A stretch of DNA of 64,000 bases from Phycisphaerales bacterium. GTDB taxonomy: Bacteria; Planctomycetota; Phycisphaerae; Phycisphaerales; UBA1924. The stretch is from the NCBI GenBank assembly GCA_020845755.1, contig JADLFE010000004.1:83293-147292 (forward strand), read 5' to 3'. The notes under the pieces were generated by a model. It did not search any database. It worked only from the letters and a program-made list of their open reading frames with translations, and had not been told where the DNA came from. Positions 25,070 through 32,906 of the stretch are shown here, piece by piece. The position numbers were made by a program, and so were the translations under genes. The first letter of the stretch is position 1. Each line of letters starts with the position of its first letter.

Positions 25070-26899
25070 TCACGCCCGTTCGCTCCTCGTCCATGGCGCG
25101 ATCAGGTCCGCGCAACGCGGCGTCGCTTCGCCCGGATTCGCCAGCAGGCCCTCGATCGCATCGACCACGCGCGGACGCATCGACTCGCGGAACGCGATCG
25201 GCTCCGTCGCCGCCGCGTGAATGATGTCCCGTAACGACTGCTCGCTGGTCGCCAGCGGCAGGCCGAACCGCTCGAGGAACACCAGGCGATCGATCGTGCG
25301 GAGTTCACCCAGCGCGGCGGTGATCACGGGCGTGCCGACCAGCAGTGATTCGAGGTTGGTCGTCGAGTGAAACGTGATCGTTGCGTCGCCGGCGAGCAGG
25401 AGATCGTGCAACGCGGGCGATGAACCGGATACCACGCGGATCCGCTCTCGCTCCTGTTCGTCCCGTGCCGAGTACACCGACGCGTCCTCTCGTGGGTGCG
25501 TCTTGACGATCAGCATCGCGTCGCGCGTGGCGAGCACGGCATCACGGATCGCGGGATACTGCGGCGCCGAAGTCTCTTGGGCCGTCAACACCAGCCACGG
25601 ACGATCGAGCGGCAGGCCAATCTCTCTCGCGATGTTCCGCCGGGCTTCGTGGCGCCGCGAGGTGGAATGATCGCGCCGAGCCAGCTCGTCCCACGCGGGA
25701 TTTCCCGCGGAATACACGCGACCCGGCTCGATCGCCGCGCAGGGCGTGGACACCGGCGCCGACTTGGCCAGGATGACGCGGCGCTGGTCATCGCCCCAGG
25801 CGCCGATCGCGTCGATCTGGTCGTACGACCCGTCATCGAATCGACGCTCCGGTGCATCGGTGATGTGCCCGTGGATGAGGATCGAGGCTCTGGCGCCGGC
25901 GCTTCGGGCTCCGAGCGTGAGCGCGACGTCGCAGGTCCGGCGCATCCGCGCGCCGACAATCGCACGCACTCCGTAGTCGCGCACCACCCGCTCGCCCGCT
26001 CGCCAGAATTGCAGCGCCCTCGGGAGATACTCCATCGCCATGTGCCGCAGATCCTGACGCGCGAGCAGCCAAAGGTCGATCGGCCCCTCGCGAAGCGCCT
26101 TGGCGATGTCGCGCTCTCGATCCTGCCATGCTTCCTCGACTCGCGCTCGCTCTTGCAGGCCAGATTCTGCCAAATCGGATTCGAGCAGGTCGACAAAGCG
26201 GAGCCGCGTCACGTCGGCGGGAATCCGCTTGGCGTTCGACCACGCGCCGGACTCACCGGGAAGCACAACGCCCACACGCTGCCCACGCCGGACAAGTTCC
26301 GCCATCACAGGGATCATGGGGTTGAGGTAGTTGTCCATCGACGCGACGAAGAGCACGTCGATCCGATGCCTCGGCAGGGCGCGGGGCGTGCCGCCAAGTT
26401 CGATCTCAAACACCGGAAATCCGGGCGCGGCACTGATCGACGCCTGCTTGCCCGCCATCGCGGCGATCATGCCGGAGCGCTCGCCGTCCATCTCGACCTT
26501 CGCGCCCAGCGACTCCCACAGCGAGATCGCGTGATACTCGCCGAGTTGAAGATCATCGAGCGCGAATCGCACGCGTGCGCCCGCGGGCACGCCCCGCGCT
26601 TTGATCCAAGCCATCGCTCCCGCGTGGGCCCGCAGCGCCTTGCGGACATGCTCGTGCAATCCCGCGTTGAATCCCGCCGCCTTGTGAACCACGCACGACG
26701 CCAGATCAGCGCCCGCATCACCCGCGAGCGGCCCGACCCACGCGCGGGCCAGCTTTTCCGCTATATCCGCAGCACGGCGCTCGTCCACGCTCGCGGCGCG
26801 GATCAGCGCGCGCAGCTCCTCGCGCTCGCCGGCCCCGAATTGAATGACCGCGCCGGACACATTCGCGCTCGCGCTGGCGGTGGAACCGATCGACATCAT
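25070..26899 (-). CDS. GT-B fold glycosyltransferase/epimerase-like protein of a nonulosonic acid cluster
   Basis: Predicted 609-residue protein. Residues from about 190 look like a GT-B fold: RIDVLFVASMDNYLNPMIPV (N-lobe start), and in the C-lobe PWLVLTAQETSAPQYPAI, LIVKTHPRED and FHSTTNLESLLVGTPVI, the last resembling the nucleotide-binding part of CDP-glycerol/sialyl transferases and UDP-GlcNAc 2-epimerases. The first 180 residues are not recognised. I prefer ATG 26899 with GGCGGAG just upstream over the TTG at 26914. It follows neuB after about 50 bases, so it is a candidate transferase for the CMP-activated sugar, or its 2-epimerase. Neither role can be fixed from sequence. Confidence 0.55.
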   Translation of the reverse strand: MMSIGSTASASANVSGAVIQFGAGEREELRALIRAASVDERRAADIAEKLARAWVGPLAGDAGADLASCVVHKAAGFNAGLHEHVRKALRAHAGAMAWIKARGVPAGARVRFALDDLQLGEYHAISLWESLGAKVEMDGERSGMIAAMAGKQASISAAPGFPVFEIELGGTPRALPRHRIDVLFVASMDNYLNPMIPVMAELVRRGQRVGVVLPGESGAWSNAKRIPADVTRLRFVDLLESDLAESGLQERARVEEAWQDRERDIAKALREGPIDLWLLARQDLRHMAMEYLPRALQFWRAGERVVRDYGVRAIVGARMRRTCDVALTLGARSAGARASILIHGHITDAPERRFDDGSYDQIDAIGAWGDDQRRVILAKSAPVSTPCAAIEPGRVYSAGNPAWDELARRDHSTSRRHEARRNIAREIGLPLDRPWLVLTAQETSAPQYPAIRDAVLATRDAMLIVKTHPREDASVYSARDEQERERIRVVSGSSPALHDLLLAGDATITFHSTTNLESLLVGTPVITAALGELRTIDRLVFLERFGLPLATSEQSLRDIIHAAATEPIAFRESMRPRVVDAIEGLLANPGEATPRCADLIAPWTRSERA

Positions 26900-26946
26900 G
26901 CTCTCCGCCGGCAATCCGCGCGGCCCGCCCCGCGAACCGATCTCGT

Positions 26947-27864
26947 TCAGCCCGCCTTGGCCACGTTCTGGAACGCGACGTCGCGCCGCAGGCGCTTCAT
27001 CACCGGGATTTCGCTCTCATAGACACGCTTCACACCGTCGCCCATCGCCGTCTCGACGACGCGGATGTCGCGGACCATGCGCGAGAATCCGCCGGGCTCG
27101 ACGCTGGCGGCGTGATCGCTCCCCCACATCGCGCGGTCGAGCGTCAGGTGACGCTCGATGAAGCACGCGCCGAGCGTGGCGGCCGCGACCGTCGTCTGCA
27201 GGCCTGACTCGTGTCCGGAGTACCCGATCGGCACGTTGAACTCGCGTGCCAGCGTGTACATCGCGGAGAGGTTCAGTTCCGCGGGCGGGCACGGATACGT
27301 GCTCGTGCAATGCAGCAGCACCAGCCTCGTCGGGTCCAGCAGCTTCACGGCGTGCCAGATCTGCTCGATCGTCGACATGCCCGTTGAGAGCACGACCGGA
27401 CGCCCCGTCGCGCGGGCGCGGATCAGTAGTTCATCCTCCGTCAGGCACGCCGACGGGATCTTGAGGCACGGCGAATTGAACTGCTCCAGGAACGCGATCG
27501 ACGGAACGTCCCACGCCGACGCAAACCACGCGATCCCCTTCTCGGCGCAATAGCGATCGATCGCGGTAAACGCGTCGACGCCGAATTCCATGCGCCGCCG
27601 GTATTCCATGTACGTCATCATGCCCCAGGGCGTCTCGCGCATCACGTCGCGCATCGCCGGCGGCACGCACAACTCGGGCGTCCGCTTCTGGAACTTCACC
27701 GCGTCGCAGCCGGCCAGCGACGCCGCGTCGATCAACTTCTTGGCGAGGTTCACGTCGCCGTTGTGGTTGATGCCGATCTCGGCGGCGATGTACGCCGGCT
27801 GGTCGTGCCCGACCTTGCGTTCACCGAGCATCACAAAACCGGGGTTGTGGAGACGGGTCTTCAT
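26947..27864 (-). CDS. neuB: N-acetylneuraminate/legionaminate synthase family protein (NeuB-like), lacking the SAF domain
   Basis: Predicted 305-residue TIM-barrel synthase that would condense a hexosamine (ManNAc-type) with phosphoenolpyruvate to a nine-carbon nonulosonic acid. AAEIGINHNGDVNLAKKLID, DAVKFQKR, LKIPSACLTEDELL, VVLSTGMSTIEQI and IERHLTLDRAMWGSDHAAS are diagnostic. Usual NeuB proteins have about 345 residues with a C-terminal antifreeze-like SAF domain that closes the partner's active site; this one ends at VAFQNVAKAG without it. It sits between the cytidylyltransferase gene (3 bases away) and the GT-B gene. Whether the sugar is sialic, legionaminic or pseudaminic cannot be said. 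Confidence 0.88.
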   Translation of the reverse strand: MKTRLHNPGFVMLGERKVGHDQPAYIAAEIGINHNGDVNLAKKLIDAASLAGCDAVKFQKRTPELCVPPAMRDVMRETPWGMMTYMEYRRRMEFGVDAFTAIDRYCAEKGIAWFASAWDVPSIAFLEQFNSPCLKIPSACLTEDELLIRARATGRPVVLSTGMSTIEQIWHAVKLLDPTRLVLLHCTSTYPCPPAELNLSAMYTLAREFNVPIGYSGHESGLQTTVAAATLGACFIERHLTLDRAMWGSDHAASVEPGGFSRMVRDIRVVETAMGDGVKRVYESEIPVMKRLRRDVAFQNVAKAG

Positions 27865-27867
27865 GAT

Positions 27868-28620
27868 TCAGGCCTCCGCCCGGCGCGCGGGCAACGAATG
27901 CGTGGGGTGCAGGGTCGAGTTCGGGTGGCTGCGGGCGAACACACGGCCGACCGCCTCGCAGATCTCAAAGTCCTCGGGTGTATCGATCTGGAACGAACGC
28001 ACCTGGTCCATCTCGTAGAGAGCGATCTTGCCGAACAGGCGGCAATCGTGCTCGAGGAGCCCGCCGGTACGCATCACATAGATCGAGCCATTCTCTCGGA
28101 AACGCGGCTCAAGGTCCTGGCGGCGCGGGCGCCTGAGCGGGTCATAGTCGATTGCCACGCCGCTCCCGCCGCGGATCGCCCAGTGGAAATCGTGCGATGC
28201 GCACACGGAGACGAGCGAGTCGGCTCGCTCACGCTTGAACTGCTGGACCGCCTTTTCGACGTCGTCGCAGGCGCGGATCGGGCTGGTCGCCTGCAGGAAC
28301 ACGATCGTCTCCGGCGCCATCGCGCCCGGCGGCGTGATCGTGTTCACCGCGTGGATCAACGCCGATTCGGAACTGGCCGTGTCGCCGCTCAGAGCCGGCG
28401 GCCTGTGCACGACGCTCGCGCCCGCCGACTCGGAGATCCTCGCAATCTCCGCGTCGTCCGTCGAGACAAAGACGCAATCGATCGATCGGGCCGCCAGCGC
28501 GTGCTCGATCGAGTGAACCACCAGCGGCTTGCCCAGGAAATCCCTCGCGTTCTTTCGCGGAACGCCCTTGGAACCTCCCCGCGCGGGGATGATCGCGATG
28601 GTGCGAAGCGCCTTGTTCAC
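27868..28620 (-). CDS. neuA: acylneuraminate cytidylyltransferase (CMP-nonulosonate synthetase)
   Basis: Predicted 250-residue nucleotidyltransferase that activates the nonulosonic acid with CTP. IAIIPARGGSKGVPRKNARDF is the CTP-binding N-terminus; FVSTDDAEIARIS, IVFLQATSPIRACDDVEKAV and RENGSIYVMRTGGLLE are family hallmarks, as is VRSFQIDTPEDFEICEAV near the end. The start is a GTG that overlaps the upstream methyltransferase stop (GTGA); the longer frame reading into that gene is not conserved. The C-terminal 20 residues after VFARSH are low in structure and probably a tail. Confidence 0.92.
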   Translation of the reverse strand: MNKALRTIAIIPARGGSKGVPRKNARDFLGKPLVVHSIEHALAARSIDCVFVSTDDAEIARISESAGASVVHRPPALSGDTASSESALIHAVNTITPPGAMAPETIVFLQATSPIRACDDVEKAVQQFKRERADSLVSVCASHDFHWAIRGGSGVAIDYDPLRRPRRQDLEPRFRENGSIYVMRTGGLLEHDCRLFGKIALYEMDQVRSFQIDTPEDFEICEAVGRVFARSHPNSTLHPTHSLPARRAEA

Positions 28621-29231
28621 GAGCGCCCTCCGCCCGACAGCGTGTCGTGCCACGCCTCGATGTAGAGCGAATCGTGCGGATGGCGGTCGAACGCGTCCGT
28701 ACGCAGTTCGGGGAGCAGGCTCGCCTGGAACTTGCTCCGCGCGACCTGGTTGAAGCCGTGCTTGTTCAGCCAATACGTCATGTACGGCTCGTCAAAGCAG
28801 TGAACATGCCCGTTGCCGACCGCCGAGATCGAATAGAACCACGACGCGAGCAGGCCGCCGATCGGCGCCTCGCGGTCGCGCACCGTGACCTCGGATTTGT
28901 CGAAGAACGAGCGATCGCCGGCGCTATAGGCCTTGATGGCGAGCGTGATGTCGGGGACCGCGATGCGCAGGATGCCGCCCGAAAAGCCGTTCTCCGTGCG
29001 ACGCCCGGGCTTGAGCACGCGCCGGAACTCGTCCATGACAAAGCCGAGTTTCTGCGGCAGGATGTGCTCGAGCGTGTGCGACGTGAAGACCACGTCGACC
29101 GAGCCATCTGCAAACGGCAGGCGCTGCGACGAGATATCCAGAACCAGGTCCGCGCTGTCGCGCAGGTCCACGATCGTCCAGCCCGGAAGCCTGGGGTGTC
29201 CCTTCCCGCCGCCAACGTTGATCTTCGCCAA
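28617..29231 (-). CDS. class I SAM-dependent methyltransferase (type 11-like)
   Basis: Predicted 204-residue methyltransferase, first gene of the nonulosonic acid cluster. The start KINVGGGKGHPRLPGWTIVD carries the glycine-rich SAM loop and acidic residue; DVVFTSHTLEHILPQKLGFV and EFRRVLKPGRR are the usual motif IV and post-motif segments for methyltransferases of glycan clusters. RIAVPDITLAI is typical of the subgroup acting near polysaccharide genes. The substrate is inferred to be a cell-surface sugar from context only. Its stop overlaps the neuA GTG start. A possible promoter lies about 60-90 bases upstream. Confidence 0.8.
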   Translation of the reverse strand: MAKINVGGGKGHPRLPGWTIVDLRDSADLVLDISSQRLPFADGSVDVVFTSHTLEHILPQKLGFVMDEFRRVLKPGRRTENGFSGGILRIAVPDITLAIKAYSAGDRSFFDKSEVTVRDREAPIGGLLASWFYSISAVGNGHVHCFDEPYMTYWLNKHGFNQVARSKFQASLLPELRTDAFDRHPHDSLYIEAWHDTLSGGGRS

Positions 29232-29291
29232 GAGTCCTTCCTCCGGCCATGCCAGCCTGGGGTAAACCCCGGCGTGTGCCTGTGGCCGAGA

Positions 29292-29322
29292 GGTATATCG
29301 GCGAGGGGGGATTATCGGTCAA
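29292..29322 (-). promoter_or_regulatory. candidate promoter of the nonulosonic acid cluster
   Basis: On the minus strand TTGACC (29322-29317) and TATACC (29297-29292) are spaced 19 bases apart, about 60 bases before the methyltransferase start. Spacing is long and both boxes are imperfect. Confidence 0.35.
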
Positions 29323-29523
29323 GGAAATTCGTCACAGACGCTACAGATAGAACCGGTCCAGGGTGACTCCCACCACCCCGGCCCCGGCGGTGGCTGGAAT
29401 TACGTCGTCGGATCAATATCGCGCCTATGGACTCCGAACCTCACGATTCCGCGAGTATGGTCCTGGTCAAAGTCCCGTGGCAGACAACGCATCGGACCTG
29501 CATCAGGCCCCGAGGGCTCGCTC

Positions 29524-31461
29524 TCAAAGTTCGTCCCGCAGGTCCGTCGCCGCCTTGTCGCGGGCCTGGCGTTCCATCCGCTTGCGCATGGCCTCGTCGA
29601 GGACTTTCTTGCGCAGGCGGATCGACTTGGGCGTGATCTCGACCAGTTCGTCGTCCTCGATGTACTCGATCGCCGCCTCCAGGCTCAACTTGCGCGGCGC
29701 CTTGAGCACCACGGTCGCTTCCTTGCTGGTCGCACGCATGTTGGTCAGGTGCTTCAGGCGCGTAATGTTCACCACAAGGTCGTTGTCGCGATTGTGCTCG
29801 CCCACGATCTGCCCGGCATACACCCGATCGCCCGGCTCCACGAACAGGATGCCGCGCTCGGCCATCAGTTCGCACGCGTGCGTCGTCACCGGGTTGGTCT
29901 CCAGCGAGATCAGCACGCCCTGGATGCGGTGCTGCACCTCGCCCGACACCGGCAGGAAGCGCAGAAAGCTGTGGTGCATGATCGCCTGGCCTTGCGTCGC
30001 CGTCAGGATGCGCGAGCGGAGGCCGATGAGCGCTCGGCTCGGGATGTGGAACACCAGGTGGCTGACCGTCGAGCCGCGATGGTCCATCTTGACCATCTCG
30101 CCGCGCCGTCCGCCGACCAGTTCCATCACCGGGCCGACGTGCTCGTTGGGCACGTCGATCACAAGTTCTTCGATCGGCTCGTGGTCCACGCCGTCGACCT
30201 TTTTGATGATGACCTCGGGCTTGCCGACCGAAAGCTCGAACCCCTCGCGGCGCATCGTCTCGATGAGGATGCCAAGCGACAGCACGCCGCGCCCGGACAC
30301 CAGGAACTCGTCCGCGGACTTGCCCTGATCGACGCGCATCGCGACATTGGTCTGCAACTCTCGATCCAGCCGCTCCCTGATCTGGCGGCTGGTGACGTAT
30401 TTCCCATCCTCGCCTCCGAACGGCGAGTCGTTGATGCGGAACAGCATCGTCATCGTCGGCTCGTCGACCTTCACGGTCGGGAGCGCCACGGCGTTCTCCG
30501 GATCGGCGATGGTGTCGCCGATGTCCACGCTCGTCAGCCCCACCATGCCGCACAGATCTCCCGCCACGATCTCCGAAACCTCGGCCCGGCGCAGCCCGCT
30601 GAACTGCTGGAGTTTCAGCACGCGGCTGTCGACCCGCTTGCCGTCGCGCTTCAGCACCGCGACTTGCTGCCCCGCCTTCAGCCGACCCGCAAACACACGC
30701 CCGATGCCGATTCGCCCGACATAATCGTTGTAGTCCAGCGTTGTCACCAGCGCCTGCAGCGGCGCCTCGGCGTCGCACACCGGCGCCGGCACGTGCTTGA
30801 TGATCGCGTCGAACACCGCCAGCACATCCTTGGGGCGTTCCTTCCCCTCGGGGATCGGCCACTCCGCCGCAGCCCAGCCGTCGCGCCCAGAGGCGTAAAT
30901 GCACGGAAAGTCAAGCGCGTGGTCGTCCGCGCCGAGTTCAACCAGGAGATCAAACACCTCGTTGTGAACCTCGTGCGGACGCCCATCGGGACGATCCACC
31001 TTGTTTATCACGACCACCGGCTTCAGGCCAGCCTCCAACGCCTTGCCCAGCACGAACTTCGTCTGCGGCATCGGGCCGTCGAAACTGTCGACCAGCAACA
31101 GACACCCGTCCGCCATCCGCAGCACGCGCTCGACCTCGCCTCCAAAGTCCGCGTGCCCGGGCGTATCGATGATGTTGATGCGATAGTCGATCCCGTCCGG
31201 CGAGTGGAATGTCACCGCGCAGTTCTTCGAAAGGATCGTGATGCCGCGCTCACGCTCGAGCGGGTTGGAATCCATGATCAGGCCGTGCTGCCCGCCCTCG
31301 AGTTTCTCGAGTTCGCCGGCGCGGAACATGCCGGACTGCTTGAGAAGTTGGTCGACCAGCGTCGTCTTGCCGTGGTCGACGTGGGCGATGATCGCGACAT
31401 TGCGGATACCGGTCGCAGCGGGGAGCGCGGGCTTGGTCGTTTGCGAGGAGACAGCGGACAT
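29524..31461 (-). CDS. typA: translational GTPase TypA/BipA
   Basis: Predicted 645-residue ribosome-associated GTPase involved in 50S assembly and stress adaptation. The G1 motif [11 protein letters not shown]2/G3 region [12 protein letters not shown] and [14 protein letters not shown], and G4 [10 protein letters not shown] are present; the typical BipA C-terminal domain follows ([40 protein letters not shown]). Note DRPDGRP in place of the more usual DRPDARP. The ATG at 31461 starts the conserved region ([14 protein letters not shown]) with GGAGTG upstream; the open frame extends another 34 codons through the leader hairpin. Length is slightly above the typical 605-615 because of small insertions. 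Confidence 0.96.
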   Translation of the reverse strand: MSAVSSQTTKPALPAATGIRNVAIIAHVDHGKTTLVDQLLKQSGMFRAGELEKLEGGQHGLIMDSNPLERERGITILSKNCAVTFHSPDGIDYRINIIDTPGHADFGGEVERVLRMADGCLLLVDSFDGPMPQTKFVLGKALEAGLKPVVVINKVDRPDGRPHEVHNEVFDLLVELGADDHALDFPCIYASGRDGWAAAEWPIPEGKERPKDVLAVFDAIIKHVPAPVCDAEAPLQALVTTLDYNDYVGRIGIGRVFAGRLKAGQQVAVLKRDGKRVDSRVLKLQQFSGLRRAEVSEIVAGDLCGMVGLTSVDIGDTIADPENAVALPTVKVDEPTMTMLFRINDSPFGGEDGKYVTSRQIRERLDRELQTNVAMRVDQGKSADEFLVSGRGVLSLGILIETMRREGFELSVGKPEVIIKKVDGVDHEPIEELVIDVPNEHVGPVMELVGGRRGEMVKMDHRGSTVSHLVFHIPSRALIGLRSRILTATQGQAIMHHSFLRFLPVSGEVQHRIQGVLISLETNPVTTHACELMAERGILFVEPGDRVYAGQIVGEHNRDNDLVVNITRLKHLTNMRATSKEATVVLKAPRKLSLEAAIEYIEDDELVEITPKSIRLRKKVLDEAMRKRMERQARDKAATDLRDEL

Positions 31462-31533
31462 GCTTGAAAACACTCCGATCGCGGCGGCCGAGGGTGCCGG
31501 GCCGCTGGGCGAATGGGCGGGTTGAACAACAAC

Positions 31534-31572
31534 GCCCGCGGACCAACACGCCGCGGGCTCCACATCATTCTA
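31534..31572 (-). promoter_or_regulatory. typA leader: -10 element followed by a 5'-terminal hairpin
   Basis: On the minus strand TAGAAT (31572-31567) matches a -10 box at five of six positions. Starting about eight bases downstream, GCCCGCGG (31558-31551) pairs perfectly with CCGCGGGC (31541-31534) around a 9-base loop, followed by GTTGTTGTT. If transcription starts at the expected site, the roughly 100-base typA leader would begin with this stem. No good -35 box is visible. Confidence 0.35.
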
Positions 31573-32018
31573 GGCAGGCACGCGGCAAGACCCGCCGCAA
31601 CACGGTGCAGAACCGTGTGCGAGGAACCGGTGATCAGCGAGACAGCGCCACAACGAGACCGCGAAGCAGCAAGAGAGCCTGACAAGGAAATACCAAACCA
31701 TGAAGGGTCGCAGTCTTCGCACTCGACCACGTGACCATGTGGCCACCCGCCCACCTGACCATCTCCTCTCGCCCCCTCGGCATCTGCGCTGTGGTGCTTC
31801 GCCCTTTCGCCCCCCCGCCTCTCACACTCGCTACAGCCCTCACACTCCCTGCCGACACGCCCTAATCTCGACTGTTTCCTTTGCGACAACGCAAGTGCGT
31901 GGCATGTTCTCCCCGGCGGGCCGCTTACCCGCCGACAACTTCCGGTTCAGTGCGAGTCAAGGCATCCACACGACGGCACACGCCGCCCGCGATGTCCCTC
32001 CGCCCTGGCCCGGGACGC

Positions 32019-32027
32019 AAAGGAGGA
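32019..32027 (+). promoter_or_regulatory. strong Shine-Dalgarno (AAAGGAGGA)
   Basis: AAAGGAGGA ends seven bases before the ATG at 32035. It is the best anti-16S match seen before any gene in the window and fixes that start. It suggests high translation of the exported protein, in contrast to many neighbours without a Shine-Dalgarno. Confidence 0.8.
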
Positions 32028-32034
32028 ATGAGAC

Positions 32035-32703
32035 ATGGGCCTCTCGCTATCGCGTTTGATCCCCGGCGTTCTTGTCGCCTGCGTGGCCGCTTCGGCCGCC
32101 AACGCACAAATCCACACCCTGTACGAAAACAACTTCGAGAGCGGACGACTCGGTTCTGAATGGACCGGCCCGACCAGCGTCGACTCTCATTACCAACGCT
32201 ACTTCTCCGTCTTCAACGGTCGCTATACCAACGACACCATCACCCTCTCGCTCGACCCCGCGCCCAATCCCGGCGCTGGTAAGTACAACCTCTACACCCT
32301 CCGCTTCGATCTCTACGTCATCGATTCGTGGGACGGCAACAACCAGGCCTATGGCCCCGACACCTTCGCCGTCTCGCTCGGAAACACCAAACTCTTCCTT
32401 GAAACCTTCTCCAACCAGGACACCAACCAGACATATGCACGCCGCCCCGACGCGGGCCCGTATCAGATGGGCTTCAACAACTCGTGGAAGGACTCGATCT
32501 ACCGCAATATCGCGGTCCAGTTCACAGCCCCGCAGGATCAGAAACTCAAACTCTCGTTCACCGGCAAGAACCTTCAGTCGATGAGCGACGAGTCCTGGGG
32601 CATCGATAATGTCCGTGTCCGCTATGAGTCCGTGCCCGCCCCCGGTGCCGCGGCTCTCCTAGGCATGGGCGGTCTCCTCGCCGCCCGCCGCCGACGCTCG
32701 TAA
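32035..32703 (+). CDS. exported protein with PEP-CTERM-like C-terminal sorting signal
   Basis: Predicted 222-residue protein. A Sec signal peptide (about 1-24, ending AANAQ) is followed by a beta-rich domain resembling the choice-of-anchor/jelly-roll domains of surface proteins (YENNFESGRLGSEWTGP, LYTLRFDLYVIDSWDG, WGIDNVRVRYE). The C-terminus VPAPGAAALLGMGGLLAARR has the tripartite layout of PEP-CTERM signals: short motif (VPAPG instead of VPEPG), hydrophobic helix and arginine cluster. An exosortase, not in the window, would process it. Strong Shine-Dalgarno upstream and a clear terminator downstream make it a single-gene unit. Ligand or role unknown. Confidence 0.78.
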   Translation: MGLSLSRLIPGVLVACVAASAANAQIHTLYENNFESGRLGSEWTGPTSVDSHYQRYFSVFNGRYTNDTITLSLDPAPNPGAGKYNLYTLRFDLYVIDSWDGNNQAYGPDTFAVSLGNTKLFLETFSNQDTNQTYARRPDAGPYQMGFNNSWKDSIYRNIAVQFTAPQDQKLKLSFTGKNLQSMSDESWGIDNVRVRYESVPAPGAAALLGMGGLLAARRRRS

Positions 32704-32839
32704 CCCCAAACCCTCCGACACCGCGCCACACACGCGGCGTCGATCTCGCACGCGTCCGGTCCCTGATATCCGCTCTGACCTCGATCCTCAATCACGACTG
32801 TTCAACGACGGTCAGTCCCGTCTCTTTTCCTCCAAAGCC

Positions 32840-32878
32840 AGGGCCCCGACGCTTGTCGCGTCGGGGTCCTGTTTTTTC
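32840..32878 (+). terminator. rho-independent terminator after the PEP-CTERM-like gene
   Basis: A 13-bp stem (32840-32852 with 32858-32870, one G-T pair) with a 5-base loop is followed by GTTTTTT. It is a strong intrinsic terminator for the plus strand and sits before the end of the convergent large exported protein. Confidence 0.9.
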
Positions 32879-32906
32879 ACTGCGAATCCGCTCCGACCAC
32901 GCCCCG

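Larger units (their letters stand above)
31462..32034. other. divergent intergenic region typA / PEP-CTERM-like gene
   Basis: These 573 bases hold the typA leader (with hairpin), then a stretch with no credible coding sequence. At 31727-31742 there is a near-palindrome CCACGTG-AC-CATGTGG inside a run of CCAC/GACC words (about 31722-31770) that recurs loosely in other gaps of the window. TTGCG-ACAA-CGCAA is a small inverted repeat near 31878. The last 16 bases carry the Shine-Dalgarno of the next gene. Confidence 0.45.
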
